The notes under the pieces are model-generated. The model had not been told where the DNA came from. It made no database searches and saw only the letters and a list, made by a program, of their open reading frames with translations. Position numbers and translations under genes: made by a program. From assembly GCA_964591275.1 (NCBI GenBank), contig CAZQAE010000007.1, forward strand, positions 1-64,000: a stretch of DNA of 64,000 bases, in the 5' to 3' direction. Origin of the DNA: G963674685 sp964591275 (GTDB lineage Bacteria > Lernaellota > Lernaellaia > JACKCT01). Positions within the stretch are counted from its first letter, which is position 1. Each line of letters begins with the position of its first letter. Shown here piece after piece: positions 1-9,292 of the stretch.

Positions 1-54
1 ATTATACACTAAATTTAACAGTACAATTTGTCTCACTCTTATTGGCACAGAGGG
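1..54 (-). repeat. 54-bp dispersed repeat, copy 1
   Basis: This stretch matches 19336-19389 at 51 of 54 positions (differences at 6, 18 and 21). Read on the minus strand it covers the last codons and TAA stop of the metallopeptidase-like gene and continues past it. The other copy also lies just past the 3' end of a minus-strand gene. It starts at the window edge, so its true left end is unknown. A role as a 3'-end element is inferred from position only. Confidence 0.8.
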
Positions 55-1265
55 GACTCAAATAGTTCATCCTGGGGATAATTTGAAAAGCGCCGAAAGA
101 TATTGGGGGTACTATACGATGCACCCTCTTCATAATCGCTAAAAAGATTTTTGACGGCAAATTCCTTGAAAGCTTCTTCCAGTGTGAGGCCCTGATCGCT
201 CAGGAAGCCCTGGATGCTGAATACGATGTCCGTGTGGCATTCATTCCAAATTGTGTAGAGGGCATCCCGACCGCCCCAATTCTCCGAGATGTACTTGAAG
301 AAAATTACGCGGGCGTATGGATCGACACCGTTGCCGGAAAACAAGGTGATTTCAGGTTCAAACATGTAGTACCAGACGTACTGCATATAGTTGTTCACGT
401 CGTTATATACTTCATCCTCGGCCCAAACCGCCGATCCCTCAACGGCCCAGATGCAGGCGTCGCAAACCATGTGCCCGTAACAGCCCGCCAAGGCGATCTG
501 AAACTGGCAGACGTGAAAAAACTCGTGAGAAAAAATGTCCTGCGTGGATGATTCGTGGTGAAAAATCTCATCCCAAAATACCATATATGACATGTTGTCC
601 GGGTCTGCCAAATTATTATGGTACAGCGTTGTGTAGGCCCCTTGAAAGTCGATCTCGGGAGCGCCGTCCCCGGAATTTCCCACGTAAACATCCGTGTAAT
701 AGGTGTTCGAATTCCACGGCTTCGTGTACCCCATCTGGTTTACCTCAACGTCCCAAACGTTTTCGACAATCTCGACCAGACGTTCCAGATCACCGGAGTT
801 GAAAGTGAAATCGTCTCCCCAGCGAATGGCGAAATGCTCGGTATATTCGAAGTTCGGCAAGATGACGGCGTCGGGATAATCGATTCTTTCGTCGGCGGCG
901 ACCAGCGGTGCTTCGTTTCGCCTGACTTTTCGCGCCGGGGTTTTTGCCAAAAGCCGCTCGATTTCCTCTTTCGCCCAGCCGGACAAATTTGGCAAAGCTT
1001 TGTGCATCTCCAGCAGAATCGACGTGGCGCAAGAAAAATGATCGCCTACGTTCCCTTCGCGCCTATATTTTTGCGGCAACGAAATGGGATCGAAAAAAGC
1101 CCAGGCGCGATAGACAAGCTGCGTTTCGCTATCGATAAGACCGGCGTCAAAATCGTCTCGGATGACTCGCGCACTTTTGTCGGGCGACAGTTCAAAAGCC
1201 TGGGCAGCGACGGACAAGGCTAAAACGATCCCAATGGCCAACATAAAAATTCGATTCATTTTCAT
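39..1265 (-). CDS. Secreted HExxH metallopeptidase-like protein
   Basis: The product (about 408 aa) starts with a signal peptide (hydrophobic stretch near residues 7-21, probable cleavage after AAQA). A zinc-site motif HEFFH lies at about residues 248-252, followed about 25 residues later by VEGSAVWAE, whose Glu could be the third ligand as in gluzincins. This suggests a secreted, uncharacterised zinc metalloprotease; substrate unknown. Several cysteines follow the motif and may form disulfides. AGAGG upstream fits ATG at 1265 or 1259 better than the GTG at 1268. It is transcribed away from rnhB and appears to stand alone. Its last codons (PLCQ-stop) lie inside a dispersed repeat. The peptidase assignment is moderately secure, its biological role is not known. 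Confidence 0.7.
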   Translation of the reverse strand: MKMNRIFMLAIGIVLALSVAAQAFELSPDKSARVIRDDFDAGLIDSETQLVYRAWAFFDPISLPQKYRREGNVGDHFSCATSILLEMHKALPNLSGWAKEEIERLLAKTPARKVRRNEAPLVAADERIDYPDAVILPNFEYTEHFAIRWGDDFTFNSGDLERLVEIVENVWDVEVNQMGYTKPWNSNTYYTDVYVGNSGDGAPEIDFQGAYTTLYHNNLADPDNMSYMVFWDEIFHHESSTQDIFSHEFFHVCQFQIALAGCYGHMVCDACIWAVEGSAVWAEDEVYNDVNNYMQYVWYYMFEPEITLFSGNGVDPYARVIFFKYISENWGGRDALYTIWNECHTDIVFSIQGFLSDQGLTLEEAFKEFAVKNLFSDYEEGASYSTPNIFRRFSNYPQDELFESPLCQ

Positions 1266-1448
1266 CACACCTCTTTACGTGAAATGCGGGCCCAAGGGGG
1301 AAAAATAACAACGAGAACCGAAATTCCGGTGTTCCCTGGGAAAACAGCGCTTCATAATAGGGTTGCTTATGAATATGTCAAAATATCTGGCACTATTTGT
1401 AAGTTGCACAAAATTGACATTTTTCAAAAGTCAGCGCTAAATTTGCGC

Positions 1449-2132
1449 ATGATGATGTCGAAAAAAGAAAGAAAAGCTGATTCAGGCCAAGCCTTGCTCT
1501 TTGCCGACATCGGAGCATCGGATTCCTTGTATTTGGAAAAGGCTTTGTGGAGGGCAGGGCATCGTTTCATCGCCGGCGTTGATGAAGCGGGCCGCGGTCC
1601 CCTGGCTGGTCCTGTGGTCGCTGCGGCTGTTGTGCTACAGCAAAACCCTGATATCGAAGGCATTGCCGACTCCAAGGTGCTGAGTTCCGCCGCTCGCGAA
1701 TCGCTTTTCCCAAAAATTTTGCAAAAAGCTGTCGCCGTGTACGCGACGGCTGTTTGGATGGCCGCCATTGATAGAGACAATATCCTGGAAGCCGCAAAAG
1801 CCGCTATGCTCAAGTCGATCAACGGACTGGATGTCAAGGTCTCCCATGCGCTGATCGACGGCAACCAGAAACTGTCGATGACCCTGGCGCAAACCACTAT
1901 CGTCAAGGGGGACGCGCGATCAATGTCCATCGGTGCCGCCAGTATTATCGCCAAGGTCGTGCGCGACCGCATAATGCTGACGATGCACGAACTTTGGCCC
2001 CTCTACAACTTTGCCGCCAACAAGGGGTACGGCACCAAGCAACACATAAAGGTTCTTGAAGAAATCGGACCATGTCCCATTCACCGAAAAAGCTTTCGCC
2101 CCGTGGAAAGATGTCTTTCTTCTCATCGATAA
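1449..2132 (+). CDS. rnhB: Ribonuclease HII
   Basis: Cytoplasmic endonuclease that nicks the RNA strand of RNA-DNA hybrids and removes misincorporated ribonucleotides. The product (about 227 aa) shows the family signature VDEAGRGPLAGP with catalytic Asp45 and Glu46, then LIDGN and VVRDR supplying the other two acidic residues, and GYGTKQH near the C-terminus. The frame is open further upstream, but homology begins only after the three consecutive ATGs at 1449-1457, so one of these is the likely start; no clear Shine-Dalgarno is visible. The 3' end overlaps yraN by 22 bp, a pairing common in many bacteria. It is the first gene of a plus-strand run that extends to 7531. Confidence 0.93.
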   Translation: MMMSKKERKADSGQALLFADIGASDSLYLEKALWRAGHRFIAGVDEAGRGPLAGPVVAAAVVLQQNPDIEGIADSKVLSSAARESLFPKILQKAVAVYATAVWMAAIDRDNILEAAKAAMLKSINGLDVKVSHALIDGNQKLSMTLAQTTIVKGDARSMSIGAASIIAKVVRDRIMLTMHELWPLYNFAANKGYGTKQHIKVLEEIGPCPIHRKSFRPVERCLSSHR

Positions 2133-2530
2133 TCAAAAGACTGTTGGCAAAGGATTTTCCGGCTCATTTGACCGGAAGGCGAGCTGAAGACCTCGCCGCC
2201 AAGGAGTTAAAAAAACGCGGCTACAGGATTATCGATAGAAATATTGTTCTTCAATGCGGTGAAATCGACATTTTGGCCAATGACGGAGAGAACCTTGTCA
2301 TTGTTGAAGTAAAAAGCCTGAAAAACCCTAAAGAAGGATTCACTCCCTCAGTCCATTTGAATAAAGCCAAGAGAAAGCGCCTGGTTCGGCTTGCCGCTGA
2401 ACTGACGCGAAAGAAAAAACTGCGCGGCCTCCCTGTGCGTTTTGATCTGGTTTCGGTTATATTCTCGAATGGCGGTGCATCTTTAGAAATTTTCACTAGA
2501 GTATTCGACGTGCAGGGGCGTTTGGTTTAA
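2111..2530 (+). CDS. yraN: YraN family (UPF0102) nuclease-like protein
   Basis: Small protein (about 139 aa) with the PD-(D/E)xK nuclease-fold signature of the UPF0102 family: GRRAEDLAAKELKKRGY near the N-terminus, then GEIDILA and the VEVKS strand carrying the ExK pair. Biochemical function of the family is not settled; a role in DNA processing is usually proposed. I chose ATG 2111 (GTGGAAAG just upstream), since homology starts soon after; the frame is open back to 2072. It overlaps rnhB and its stop TAA directly abuts the ATG of the following histidine kinase, so the genes are translationally linked. Confidence 0.88.
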   Translation: MSFFSSIIKRLLAKDFPAHLTGRRAEDLAAKELKKRGYRIIDRNIVLQCGEIDILANDGENLVIVEVKSLKNPKEGFTPSVHLNKAKRKRLVRLAAELTRKKKLRGLPVRFDLVSVIFSNGGASLEIFTRVFDVQGRLV

Positions 2531-3949
2531 ATGAGACTTCCAAGAATATTTCGGCATATCCGAACGCGTCTCATCGTTATCTATTTTGTCCTCTCGACCC
2601 TCACGTTGGGCCTTATCGGTCTTTCATTCTACTACGTACTGCGCGACGCCATGGATCGGGAGATGGGATCCCGCCTGGTCATGGTGGCGCAAACCGTCAC
2701 AGCCTTGCTGGACGCCGGATCCGTTGAGAGCATTCGCCCTGGCGATGAGCAAAGCTATTCCTACAAACAGATCACGGAGACCATGCGGTCGATCCTGAAA
2801 ATCGGCGATGCGAAGCGAATCTACGCCATTGACCGCGACCATAAAAGTCTCGCCGACACGCAGTCGGTTCCCATCGGCACGCACTATTTCCGAATGGCAT
2901 CGAGCGGAGCGGAGATCAAAAGGGCCTTTGAAGGCGCAGCGGTCGATTCCATGATCTTTCAGGGATTGGACGGCAGATTCTACAAATCAGCCTACGCGCC
3001 GCTTGTGCGCGGTCGGGAAATCGTGGCCGTCATCGGCGTGGATGCCGACGTTAATTTTTTTGAAACGCTCAAACGTTTCCGGCGCGATTTCTTTTTTTAC
3101 GGCGTCGTCGCCATCATTCTCATCGTTATCGCCAGCCTTGCGCTGGCTGTCGGCTTCGAGCGTCCCATCGCACGCCTCGTCCTTAGCGCGCAACGCATGG
3201 CCGAAGGCGATCTTGAGACGAAAATAGAACCGACCACGCGCGACGAAATCGGTTTTCTAGCCCAGGCTCTGGACAAGGCACGGCAATCCATCGTCGAGCG
3301 GGATAAAAATCTTAAAGTCCTGCAAAGAGGCATAGCCCATGAGGTGCGCAATCCGCTGGGAGGAATGCGCCTTTTTTGCGATATTCTCGCAGACGAAGTC
3401 AGCGACGACGAAGCCAAACTGGGGCACGTGGAAAAGATCAAGAAAGAACTGTTCGGGCTGGAAAACGTCGTTAACGAATTTCTCGATTATACGCGAGACC
3501 TGCCCTTTAGCGTCAGCGTGATCGACGTGCATGCCTTCCTGATGGAAATTATGGGGGGATACTCCGACCTCGTGGATCGCGGCGTTAACATCCACATCGA
3601 TATATCGCCTCATGCCACGCAAGCCCAATTTGATCCATCGCTGATACGCAGAGCTCTTTTCAACATCATCAACAACGCGATTCAAGCCATGCCCAACGGC
3701 GGCGACCTTCGCGTCATGATCGCAAGAACATCCAGGACATTCAGCATCGAAGTTTCCGACACTGGAATCGGCATAAAGCAAGAGGATAAAGAGAATCTTT
3801 TTACGCCGTTTTTTACAACCAAAGATAAAGGAACCGGATTGGGCATGCCTTTCGCCATGAAGGCCGCTGAACGCCACGAGGGAACCATCACCGTGGCCAG
3901 CACGCCTAACAAGGGGACAACCGTTAAAATTCATCTGCCCATTACTTAA
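2531..3949 (+). CDS. Membrane sensor histidine kinase (HAMP-HisKA-HATPase)
   Basis: Inner-membrane sensor kinase of 472 aa. It has TM1 at about residues 13-35, a periplasmic sensing region of about 150 residues (Cache-like length), TM2 at about 185-207, a HAMP linker, the HisKA H-box with phospho-accepting His270 (GIAHEVRNPLGGM), and a HATPase with N-box NIINNAIQAMPNGG, G1 DTGIGI and G2 GTGLGM. The next gene is a sigma-54-dependent response regulator 17 bp downstream, its obvious partner. The stimulus is unknown, but the envelope proteins that follow suggest cell-surface sensing. Its start codon immediately follows the yraN stop. Confidence 0.92.
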   Translation: MRLPRIFRHIRTRLIVIYFVLSTLTLGLIGLSFYYVLRDAMDREMGSRLVMVAQTVTALLDAGSVESIRPGDEQSYSYKQITETMRSILKIGDAKRIYAIDRDHKSLADTQSVPIGTHYFRMASSGAEIKRAFEGAAVDSMIFQGLDGRFYKSAYAPLVRGREIVAVIGVDADVNFFETLKRFRRDFFFYGVVAIILIVIASLALAVGFERPIARLVLSAQRMAEGDLETKIEPTTRDEIGFLAQALDKARQSIVERDKNLKVLQRGIAHEVRNPLGGMRLFCDILADEVSDDEAKLGHVEKIKKELFGLENVVNEFLDYTRDLPFSVSVIDVHAFLMEIMGGYSDLVDRGVNIHIDISPHATQAQFDPSLIRRALFNIINNAIQAMPNGGDLRVMIARTSRTFSIEVSDTGIGIKQEDKENLFTPFFTTKDKGTGLGMPFAMKAAERHEGTITVASTPNKGTTVKIHLPIT

Positions 3950-3966
3950 AGCAAGGGGGTTACACT

Positions 3967-5352
3967 GTGGCCAACATCGTCGTGATTGATGACAACGAAA
4001 CCATGCGAGAGGGCATGGGGACCATCATTCGTAAAATGGGGCACAATGTCAAAAGCGCTGCCAACGGATCAGAGGGACTTGCGTACGTGGGGCAGGGGCA
4101 TATCGATGTCGTTTTGACCGACCTGAAAATGGAAGGCATGGACGGGATTGAAGTGATAACGCGTTGCCGGAATATCAATCCGGAGATCATTGTCCTTCTT
4201 ATCACCGCGTACGGATCCATTGAAACCGCCGTCGAGGCTATCAAAAAGGGCGCTTTCGACTTCGTTCAAAAACCCTTTTCGCAGGAAATCCTTCGTGTAA
4301 AAGTGAATCAGGCGCTGGACCACGCAAAGTTGTCGCGGCGCAACGAACTGCTGGAACAGCAGAACCGCTACCTGCGTGACCTGGAGGCCGGCGGATTCAC
4401 CATCGACCAGATCATCGGCGGATCGAAAAGCCTGGAAAAAATTATGAAAACCGTTGCGAAAGTGGCCCTGGGCGACTCGACGGTTTACATCGAGGGTGAA
4501 TCTGGCGTCGGCAAGGAACTTATCGCCCGCGCCATTCACCAACTCAGCCCGCGAAAAGATAAACCTTTTATCAAGGTCAATTGTTCCGCTCTGGCCGAAG
4601 GCGTGATGGAGTCGGAACTTTTCGGTCATGAGAAAGGCAGTTTCACGGGCGCCATTCGCCGGAAGATCGGCCGATTTGAACTGGCTGACGGAGGCACGCT
4701 TTTCCTCGACGAGGTGGGAGACGTCAGCCACTTGATTCAGCTCAAGCTGCTGCGCGTTTTGCAGGAAAGGGAATTTGAACGCGTCGGCGGGCAAACAACG
4801 TTGACGGTGGATGTGCGTATCATTTGCGCGACGAACAAAAATCTCATTGAGGAGGTGAAAGCCGGCGCTTTCCGGGAAGACCTGTATTACAGGATGCACA
4901 TCATCCCGATCACTGTTCCGCCGCTGCGGGAAAGGAAAGAGGACATTCCGCAACTCGCGAAGCATTTCATCAAAAAACTGGCCGGCAGGACCCGAAAAAA
5001 TATCGACAGCATTGACGACATAGCCGTGGATTCCCTTTCGACATATCACTGGCCGGGCAACATCCGTGAATTGGAAAACGTGATCGAGCAGACAATGGTT
5101 CTTTGCGACGGACAGGTTATCGTCAAATCGGATCTGCCAAGCTTCATATTCTCCACCTCCGACAGCGACACGAAGCGCTCACAGTTGGGTGAAAAACCAC
5201 TGACGGAAATCCTTGAAGACCTGGAACGCCGCCTGATCAAGGAGGCTTTCGAGAAAACCGGCAAAGTCAAAACCGAGACCGCGAAGCTGCTCGGCATCAA
5301 AACGAGCGCCCTGTACTACAAACTTGAGAAATATGGATTGATCGAAAATTAA
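3967..5352 (+). CDS. Sigma-54-dependent response regulator (NtrC/AtoC type)
   Basis: Activator of RNA polymerase-sigma54 with three parts. The receiver domain has Asp52 (LTDLKM) as phosphorylation site. The AAA+ domain has Walker A GESGVGKE at residues 177-184, the sigma-54 contact loop GSFTGA at 224-229 (usual form GAFTGA), Walker B near LFLDEVGD, and the arginine finger region. A C-terminal Fis-type helix-turn-helix spans KVKTETAKLLGIKTSALYYKL. The start is GTG at 3967 behind GCAAGGGGG. It should be phosphorylated by the adjacent kinase. Targets are unknown; the next two envelope genes are candidates. I did not find a convincing -24/-12 promoter in the 26-bp gap in front of them. Confidence 0.93.
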   Translation: MANIVVIDDNETMREGMGTIIRKMGHNVKSAANGSEGLAYVGQGHIDVVLTDLKMEGMDGIEVITRCRNINPEIIVLLITAYGSIETAVEAIKKGAFDFVQKPFSQEILRVKVNQALDHAKLSRRNELLEQQNRYLRDLEAGGFTIDQIIGGSKSLEKIMKTVAKVALGDSTVYIEGESGVGKELIARAIHQLSPRKDKPFIKVNCSALAEGVMESELFGHEKGSFTGAIRRKIGRFELADGGTLFLDEVGDVSHLIQLKLLRVLQEREFERVGGQTTLTVDVRIICATNKNLIEEVKAGAFREDLYYRMHIIPITVPPLRERKEDIPQLAKHFIKKLAGRTRKNIDSIDDIAVDSLSTYHWPGNIRELENVIEQTMVLCDGQVIVKSDLPSFIFSTSDSDTKRSQLGEKPLTEILEDLERRLIKEAFEKTGKVKTETAKLLGIKTSALYYKLEKYGLIEN

Positions 5353-5378
5353 CTAAAGGGTTGGAAACCAAACTGGTC

Positions 5379-6458
5379 ATGAACGCAGTCGCCGCCATAT
5401 TCAAACGTTGCACGACGCTGATCGCCCTATTGCTGGCAATCGTTTTCGTTTGGTCGGCGACCGGCGCGGCGCAGGTAGCCTATCCGAAGCGACTACGCCA
5501 GATTGAAAGTAAAACTCTTGGAATCGACGCTGAAATCAAAGCTCTGGACAAGCAGCGAATTCAGCTTCTGGCTCAAGTCCGCAGACTGGCGGATGAAATC
5601 GATCAATTCAAATCCAAGCCCAATCCGAACTTTCTCGAACGACGCCGACTGGAGCGACTTCTTGGAGAATCTCAACAGGCTGGCGAAGGGCTGGAAAATA
5701 TTGTCAGTCAAATCGCCGAGAAGAAAGAACGCTATCGTCATAACCGGCAACTGGTTTACGACGCCTACACGGAGGAAATGCTTCGAAGCGCCGATAGACT
5801 TTCCAACGAGAGCGACCGGGAAAAAATTATCGCCTTCACGCGATATTTCCTGCAATTGCGCGATCGGCGCGAAACCTTCCGTCCATCCGGAACGCAATTC
5901 GGCAAAATCGACTTTCTCAGCGTCGAAATCCGGTCCGGCGAATCCCTTCAGTCCCTTCAGGCAAAACTCGATTTGCTGGTGAAAAGACGCGACAGACTCA
6001 AGAGCGCCATCAAAGCCATTCAAAAGGAGATCAAGGCTCTCAAAAAAGATTTAGCTTTGGGCAAGCAGATCAAGTCACTCATTGATGAGAACAACCTTTT
6101 CGAAGAGGAGATAATTTTCGAGCGCGAACCCAGGACGATCAAGATTCCCGAGAAGGTCGAAGATACCCATCCAAGCGGCGCGCAAAGAACCGGCTCCGGC
6201 GGCTACGAGTCGGGAGGCCACATTTCCCCGACGGGAGAAAAAGGCGACCTCGGAGCTTTCGACCCTTCAGGGTATTCCATCGATGTTGAGATCACCAGAC
6301 TTGAAAGCCTGTCAACTTTTCTGAGCAAGGTGAAAGTGAAGCTTGATCGTCAAATTCGTGTGATCAAAAAGGCGATGAGAAATGCGCCTTCGTTGGGCAA
6401 CCGAAATAATGGAAAAGATCGGCACGCCTTCATTCATCTGCGGGGAGGCGAGCGATGA
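5379..6458 (+). CDS. Periplasmic coiled-coil protein of unknown function
   Basis: The product (about 359 aa) starts with a signal sequence (hydrophobic residues about 13-30, then GAAQ). Long heptad-rich helices follow (about residues 35-130 and 195-240), rich in Lys, Glu, Arg, Leu and Gln, typical of coiled coils. A low-complexity Gly/Ser/Pro section near 270-300 precedes a final helix. No enzyme motif is visible and I do not recognise a family. It shares a 4-bp ATGA overlap with the following outer-membrane barrel gene, so the two are probably made together and may span the periplasm as a pair. TTG at 5361 is an alternative start in the same frame; ATG 5379 is preferred because it gives a normal signal peptide. 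Confidence 0.65.
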   Translation: MNAVAAIFKRCTTLIALLLAIVFVWSATGAAQVAYPKRLRQIESKTLGIDAEIKALDKQRIQLLAQVRRLADEIDQFKSKPNPNFLERRRLERLLGESQQAGEGLENIVSQIAEKKERYRHNRQLVYDAYTEEMLRSADRLSNESDREKIIAFTRYFLQLRDRRETFRPSGTQFGKIDFLSVEIRSGESLQSLQAKLDLLVKRRDRLKSAIKAIQKEIKALKKDLALGKQIKSLIDENNLFEEEIIFEREPRTIKIPEKVEDTHPSGAQRTGSGGYESGGHISPTGEKGDLGAFDPSGYSIDVEITRLESLSTFLSKVKVKLDRQIRVIKKAMRNAPSLGNRNNGKDRHAFIHLRGGER

Positions 6459-7531
6459 GGAATATTTCCTTATTCTTCGTTGCCGTTTTTACGTTGGCGC
6501 ATTTCGCCTGCCCATTGGCGCTCAATGCCGATCAAGCGGTGAAATGGGAGAATCAGGCTGTCATTCTGACCGAATACGATGACAATGTTTATAAGGTTGT
6601 TAATGACATCGCAGGCGACTTTTTGGCCCGCGTTTTCTTCGACTCCAAACTCACCTTGCCGACAAAATACGACAGCAATGTCACCATGGGATACACTCTG
6701 GGCGCAAAAGTATTCGCACAGGAAATAGCCCAGGATACCCTGATAAACCAATTTCTCCTAAGGGCAGTTAATCGCTCTTGGGCCACAAGCTACCTGGGCG
6801 GCGACGGTCGGGTCAAATTCCGAAATATCCGAGATGGCGACGAGGATTATAACAAACTCAACTTAAACGCTTTCGCCGGTCATTACTTCGCCCCGGGCGT
6901 CAGCGGAGAGGCGCACGTCGGATACACGCGCTTCGACTTCAAAACCTACGACTTTTACGACTACTGGATGCAACATTTCGGTTTTCAGGTGAAAAAAGCT
7001 TTTTCCCGCGACTTCCAATTTGCCGCATATTACACCTTTGAAGACAAGCACTTCCCATTCAACGCCTACGAAAACGTCGCCACAACAGGCGGGAACGTGT
7101 TCTTAAAAGAAACCAGTGAGCGACGCAACGACACGCTCCAGGAAATCGGTGTGTTCTTCACCGGGGCTCGCTGGGTCCTGTGCAACTTCCGCTATTCGCT
7201 TCAAATCAACAATTCCAACTCGTACGGCGACGGTTACTACAATCACCGAGTGCGCCTGACTCTGTCAAAAAGCCTTACGGAAAAAACAAACGCCCACCTT
7301 TTGGCTATCGCCAACTTCCGGGACAGCTACGAGGAGGTTCTTATTCCCAGAAGTTTCTCGATCGAGGAAGACGATGAAAATTACAACCAGATTCTCGTCA
7401 AATTGAATCGACAATTGTCCGACAATGTCTGGCTGGAAACCCGATACGGCAGGCTCTGGAGTCAGTATTCCGTCAGGCGCTTTAAGTTCAACAAAAACAC
7501 CTATTCCCTCGGCCTTTCGATTAACTTTTAA
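6455..7531 (+). CDS. Outer-membrane beta-barrel protein
   Basis: A 358-aa protein with a signal peptide (cleavage about residue 25, before DQAVKW). The rest is alternating hydrophobic/polar strands rich in Tyr, Phe and Asn, ending in ...SLGLSINF with the terminal Phe expected of BAM-assembled barrels. No specific family is recognised. It overlaps the upstream coiled-coil gene by ATGA and follows the kinase/regulator pair, so I infer an envelope role in the same pathway. It converges on rho with only 4 bp between the stop codons, and no terminator hairpin is visible there. Confidence 0.72.
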   Translation: MRNISLFFVAVFTLAHFACPLALNADQAVKWENQAVILTEYDDNVYKVVNDIAGDFLARVFFDSKLTLPTKYDSNVTMGYTLGAKVFAQEIAQDTLINQFLLRAVNRSWATSYLGGDGRVKFRNIRDGDEDYNKLNLNAFAGHYFAPGVSGEAHVGYTRFDFKTYDFYDYWMQHFGFQVKKAFSRDFQFAAYYTFEDKHFPFNAYENVATTGGNVFLKETSERRNDTLQEIGVFFTGARWVLCNFRYSLQINNSNSYGDGYYNHRVRLTLSKSLTEKTNAHLLAIANFRDSYEEVLIPRSFSIEEDDENYNQILVKLNRQLSDNVWLETRYGRLWSQYSVRRFKFNKNTYSLGLSINF

Positions 7532-7535
7532 ACTC

Positions 7536-8978
7536 CTACTGATTCATGGACATAAGGAATTGATCATTGCTCTTGGCCTGCGTGATCTTGGCCAGGAGAA
7601 ACTCCATGGAATCAATGGGGTTCAGAGGAGACAATACGCGGCGAAGCACCCAGACCCGCTGGAGCATGTCCTCGGTGAGAAGCAATTCTTCCTTACGCGT
7701 GCCGGACCTGTTGATGTCGATGGACGGATAGATGCGCCTGTCCGACAGTTTGCGGTCCAGGTGGATTTCCATGTTGCCTGTGCCCTTGAATTCCTCGTAA
7801 ATGACCTCGTCCATACGACTGCCCGTATCAATCAGGGCGGTGGCGATGATCGTCAGCGAACCACCTTCCTCCACGTTGCGGGCGGCGCCGAAAAATCTTT
7901 TGGGTTTATGCAGCGCGTTGGAATCCACGCCGCCGGACAGAATCTTCCCGGAGTGCGGAACGACGGTATTGTAGGCGCGGGCCAGTCGGGTGATCGAATC
8001 GAGCAGAATAACAACGTCTTTTTTGTGCTCAACGAGCCTTTTCGCCTTTTCGATAACCATTTCGGCCACCTGCACGTGGCGCGTAGCTGGCTCGTCGAAA
8101 GTCGAACTGATCACCTCGCCCTTGACCGAGCGCACCATGTCGGTCACTTCTTCCGGTCTTTCGTCAATGAGAAGGACGATCAGATAAATATCAGGGTGAT
8201 TATTGGTAATGGAATTGGCAATTGCTTGAAGCAGCATGGTTTTGCCGGCCTTGGGCGGACTGACGATAAGGCCGCGCTGTCCCATTCCGATGGGGCATAA
8301 CAGGTCCATGATCCTTGTGGAAAAATTGTCCTGTTCGTATTCCAATTTGATTTTCGAGTCGGGATAAAGAGGCGTGAGATTGTCGAAAAGTATTTTGTCC
8401 TGGGAGGCCTCGGGATCCTCGTGATTAACTCTCTCGACTTTCAGAAGAGCGAAATACCGCTCACTTTCTTTCGGCGGTCTGACCTGCCCGTGTATGGTGT
8501 CTCCCGTGCGCAGATTGAAACGGCGAATCTGGCTTGGTGAAACATAAATGTCATCGGGGCCGGGTAGGTAATTGTAATCCGGAGCACGCAGAAATCCGAA
8601 TCCGTCCGGCAATATCTCCAGGACTCCGGAGCCGTAGATGGCGCCCTGGCGCTCCGTGTGGGCTTGCAGGATCGCGTAGATCAGATCCTGTCTGCGCATT
8701 CCAACGGCGCCCTCGACATCAAGATTTTGCCCCAGGCGCAAAAGATCAGCGATTCTCATCTCTTTGAGATCCTGGATATCAAGAACTTTTTCCGGGCTGA
8801 TTTCCACCAGCTTGTTGCTCTTGCCCGAAGCGCTTATTGCTGCCTTTATTTCGGGATTATCCACGCCGCCAGTTTTTCCAATATCATCATTCTTTGGTTT
8901 TTTCGCGCCCCGGGGCGCCCTCGGTTTGGGCGCGGATGCGCCGGGATTATTGCCCGAAGTCCCTTTAGTCTCTGCCAT
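7536..8978 (-). CDS. rho: Transcription termination factor Rho
   Basis: Hexameric RNA-dependent ATPase/translocase that ends transcription. The 480-aa product has an N-terminal Pro/Ala/Lys-rich extension (about residues 1-60) before the Rho N-domain (LKEMRIADLLRLG), the cold-shock RNA-binding fold with GFGFLR, the P-loop SPPKAGKTMLL, Walker B VVILLDSITRLARAYN and the conserved GTGNMEIHLDRKL region. It is longer than E. coli Rho (419 aa) mainly because of the extension, as in several deltaproteobacteria. The ATG at 8978 has AGAGG 8 bp upstream. The roughly 300-bp leader and possible promoter upstream would allow autoregulation by attenuation, known for rho in E. coli but not shown here. Confidence 0.96.
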   Translation of the reverse strand: MAETKGTSGNNPGASAPKPRAPRGAKKPKNDDIGKTGGVDNPEIKAAISASGKSNKLVEISPEKVLDIQDLKEMRIADLLRLGQNLDVEGAVGMRRQDLIYAILQAHTERQGAIYGSGVLEILPDGFGFLRAPDYNYLPGPDDIYVSPSQIRRFNLRTGDTIHGQVRPPKESERYFALLKVERVNHEDPEASQDKILFDNLTPLYPDSKIKLEYEQDNFSTRIMDLLCPIGMGQRGLIVSPPKAGKTMLLQAIANSITNNHPDIYLIVLLIDERPEEVTDMVRSVKGEVISSTFDEPATRHVQVAEMVIEKAKRLVEHKKDVVILLDSITRLARAYNTVVPHSGKILSGGVDSNALHKPKRFFGAARNVEEGGSLTIIATALIDTGSRMDEVIYEEFKGTGNMEIHLDRKLSDRRIYPSIDINRSGTRKEELLLTEDMLQRVWVLRRVLSPLNPIDSMEFLLAKITQAKSNDQFLMSMNQ

Positions 8979-9261
8979 TGATATGCCTCTTTTGTTGTCT
9001 GCGGGTTCCGCTTTTGTGCGGAATACTCCTGATGGATTTTATGAGGAAAAACCCCGATGTTTCTTTGCGGGGGATTCTTTCACTGTGCCTTACAAGCGCG
9101 TGTCAGGTCTGGTATTCGGTCCTCGAATAATGCAGGTATTATCTTCAAAGATCATCCACATCAAGGATGAATTGGAGGAAATTCGCTAAAAAGAACTCAC
9201 TGCTCGATAGCAACATCGCATTTTCTGGAATGCCGACCTTGGGAAACCACAAGGCGGTTTT

Positions 9262-9289
9262 ATATTAGGTGTATAATTTAAACTGTCAA
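9262..9289 (-). promoter_or_regulatory. Candidate sigma-70 promoter for rho
   Basis: On the minus strand TTGACA (9284-9289) and TAATAT (9262-9267) are separated by 16 bp, reading toward rho. This would give a leader of about 275 nt. The rest of 8979-9292 contains no recognisable gene. Confidence 0.4.
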
Positions 9290-9292
9290 GAT

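Noticed and set aside
1414..1442. TTGACA-N17-CTAAAT as a promoter for rnhB
   Set aside because: The -10 fits poorly and the predicted transcript would begin at the start codon, so it was not listed.
4069..5049. 326-codon open frame opposite the sigma-54 regulator
   Set aside because: Antisense shadow of a well-supported gene; sequence has no protein-family features.
7425..8300. 291-codon open frame opposite rho
   Set aside because: Antisense shadow of the conserved rho gene.
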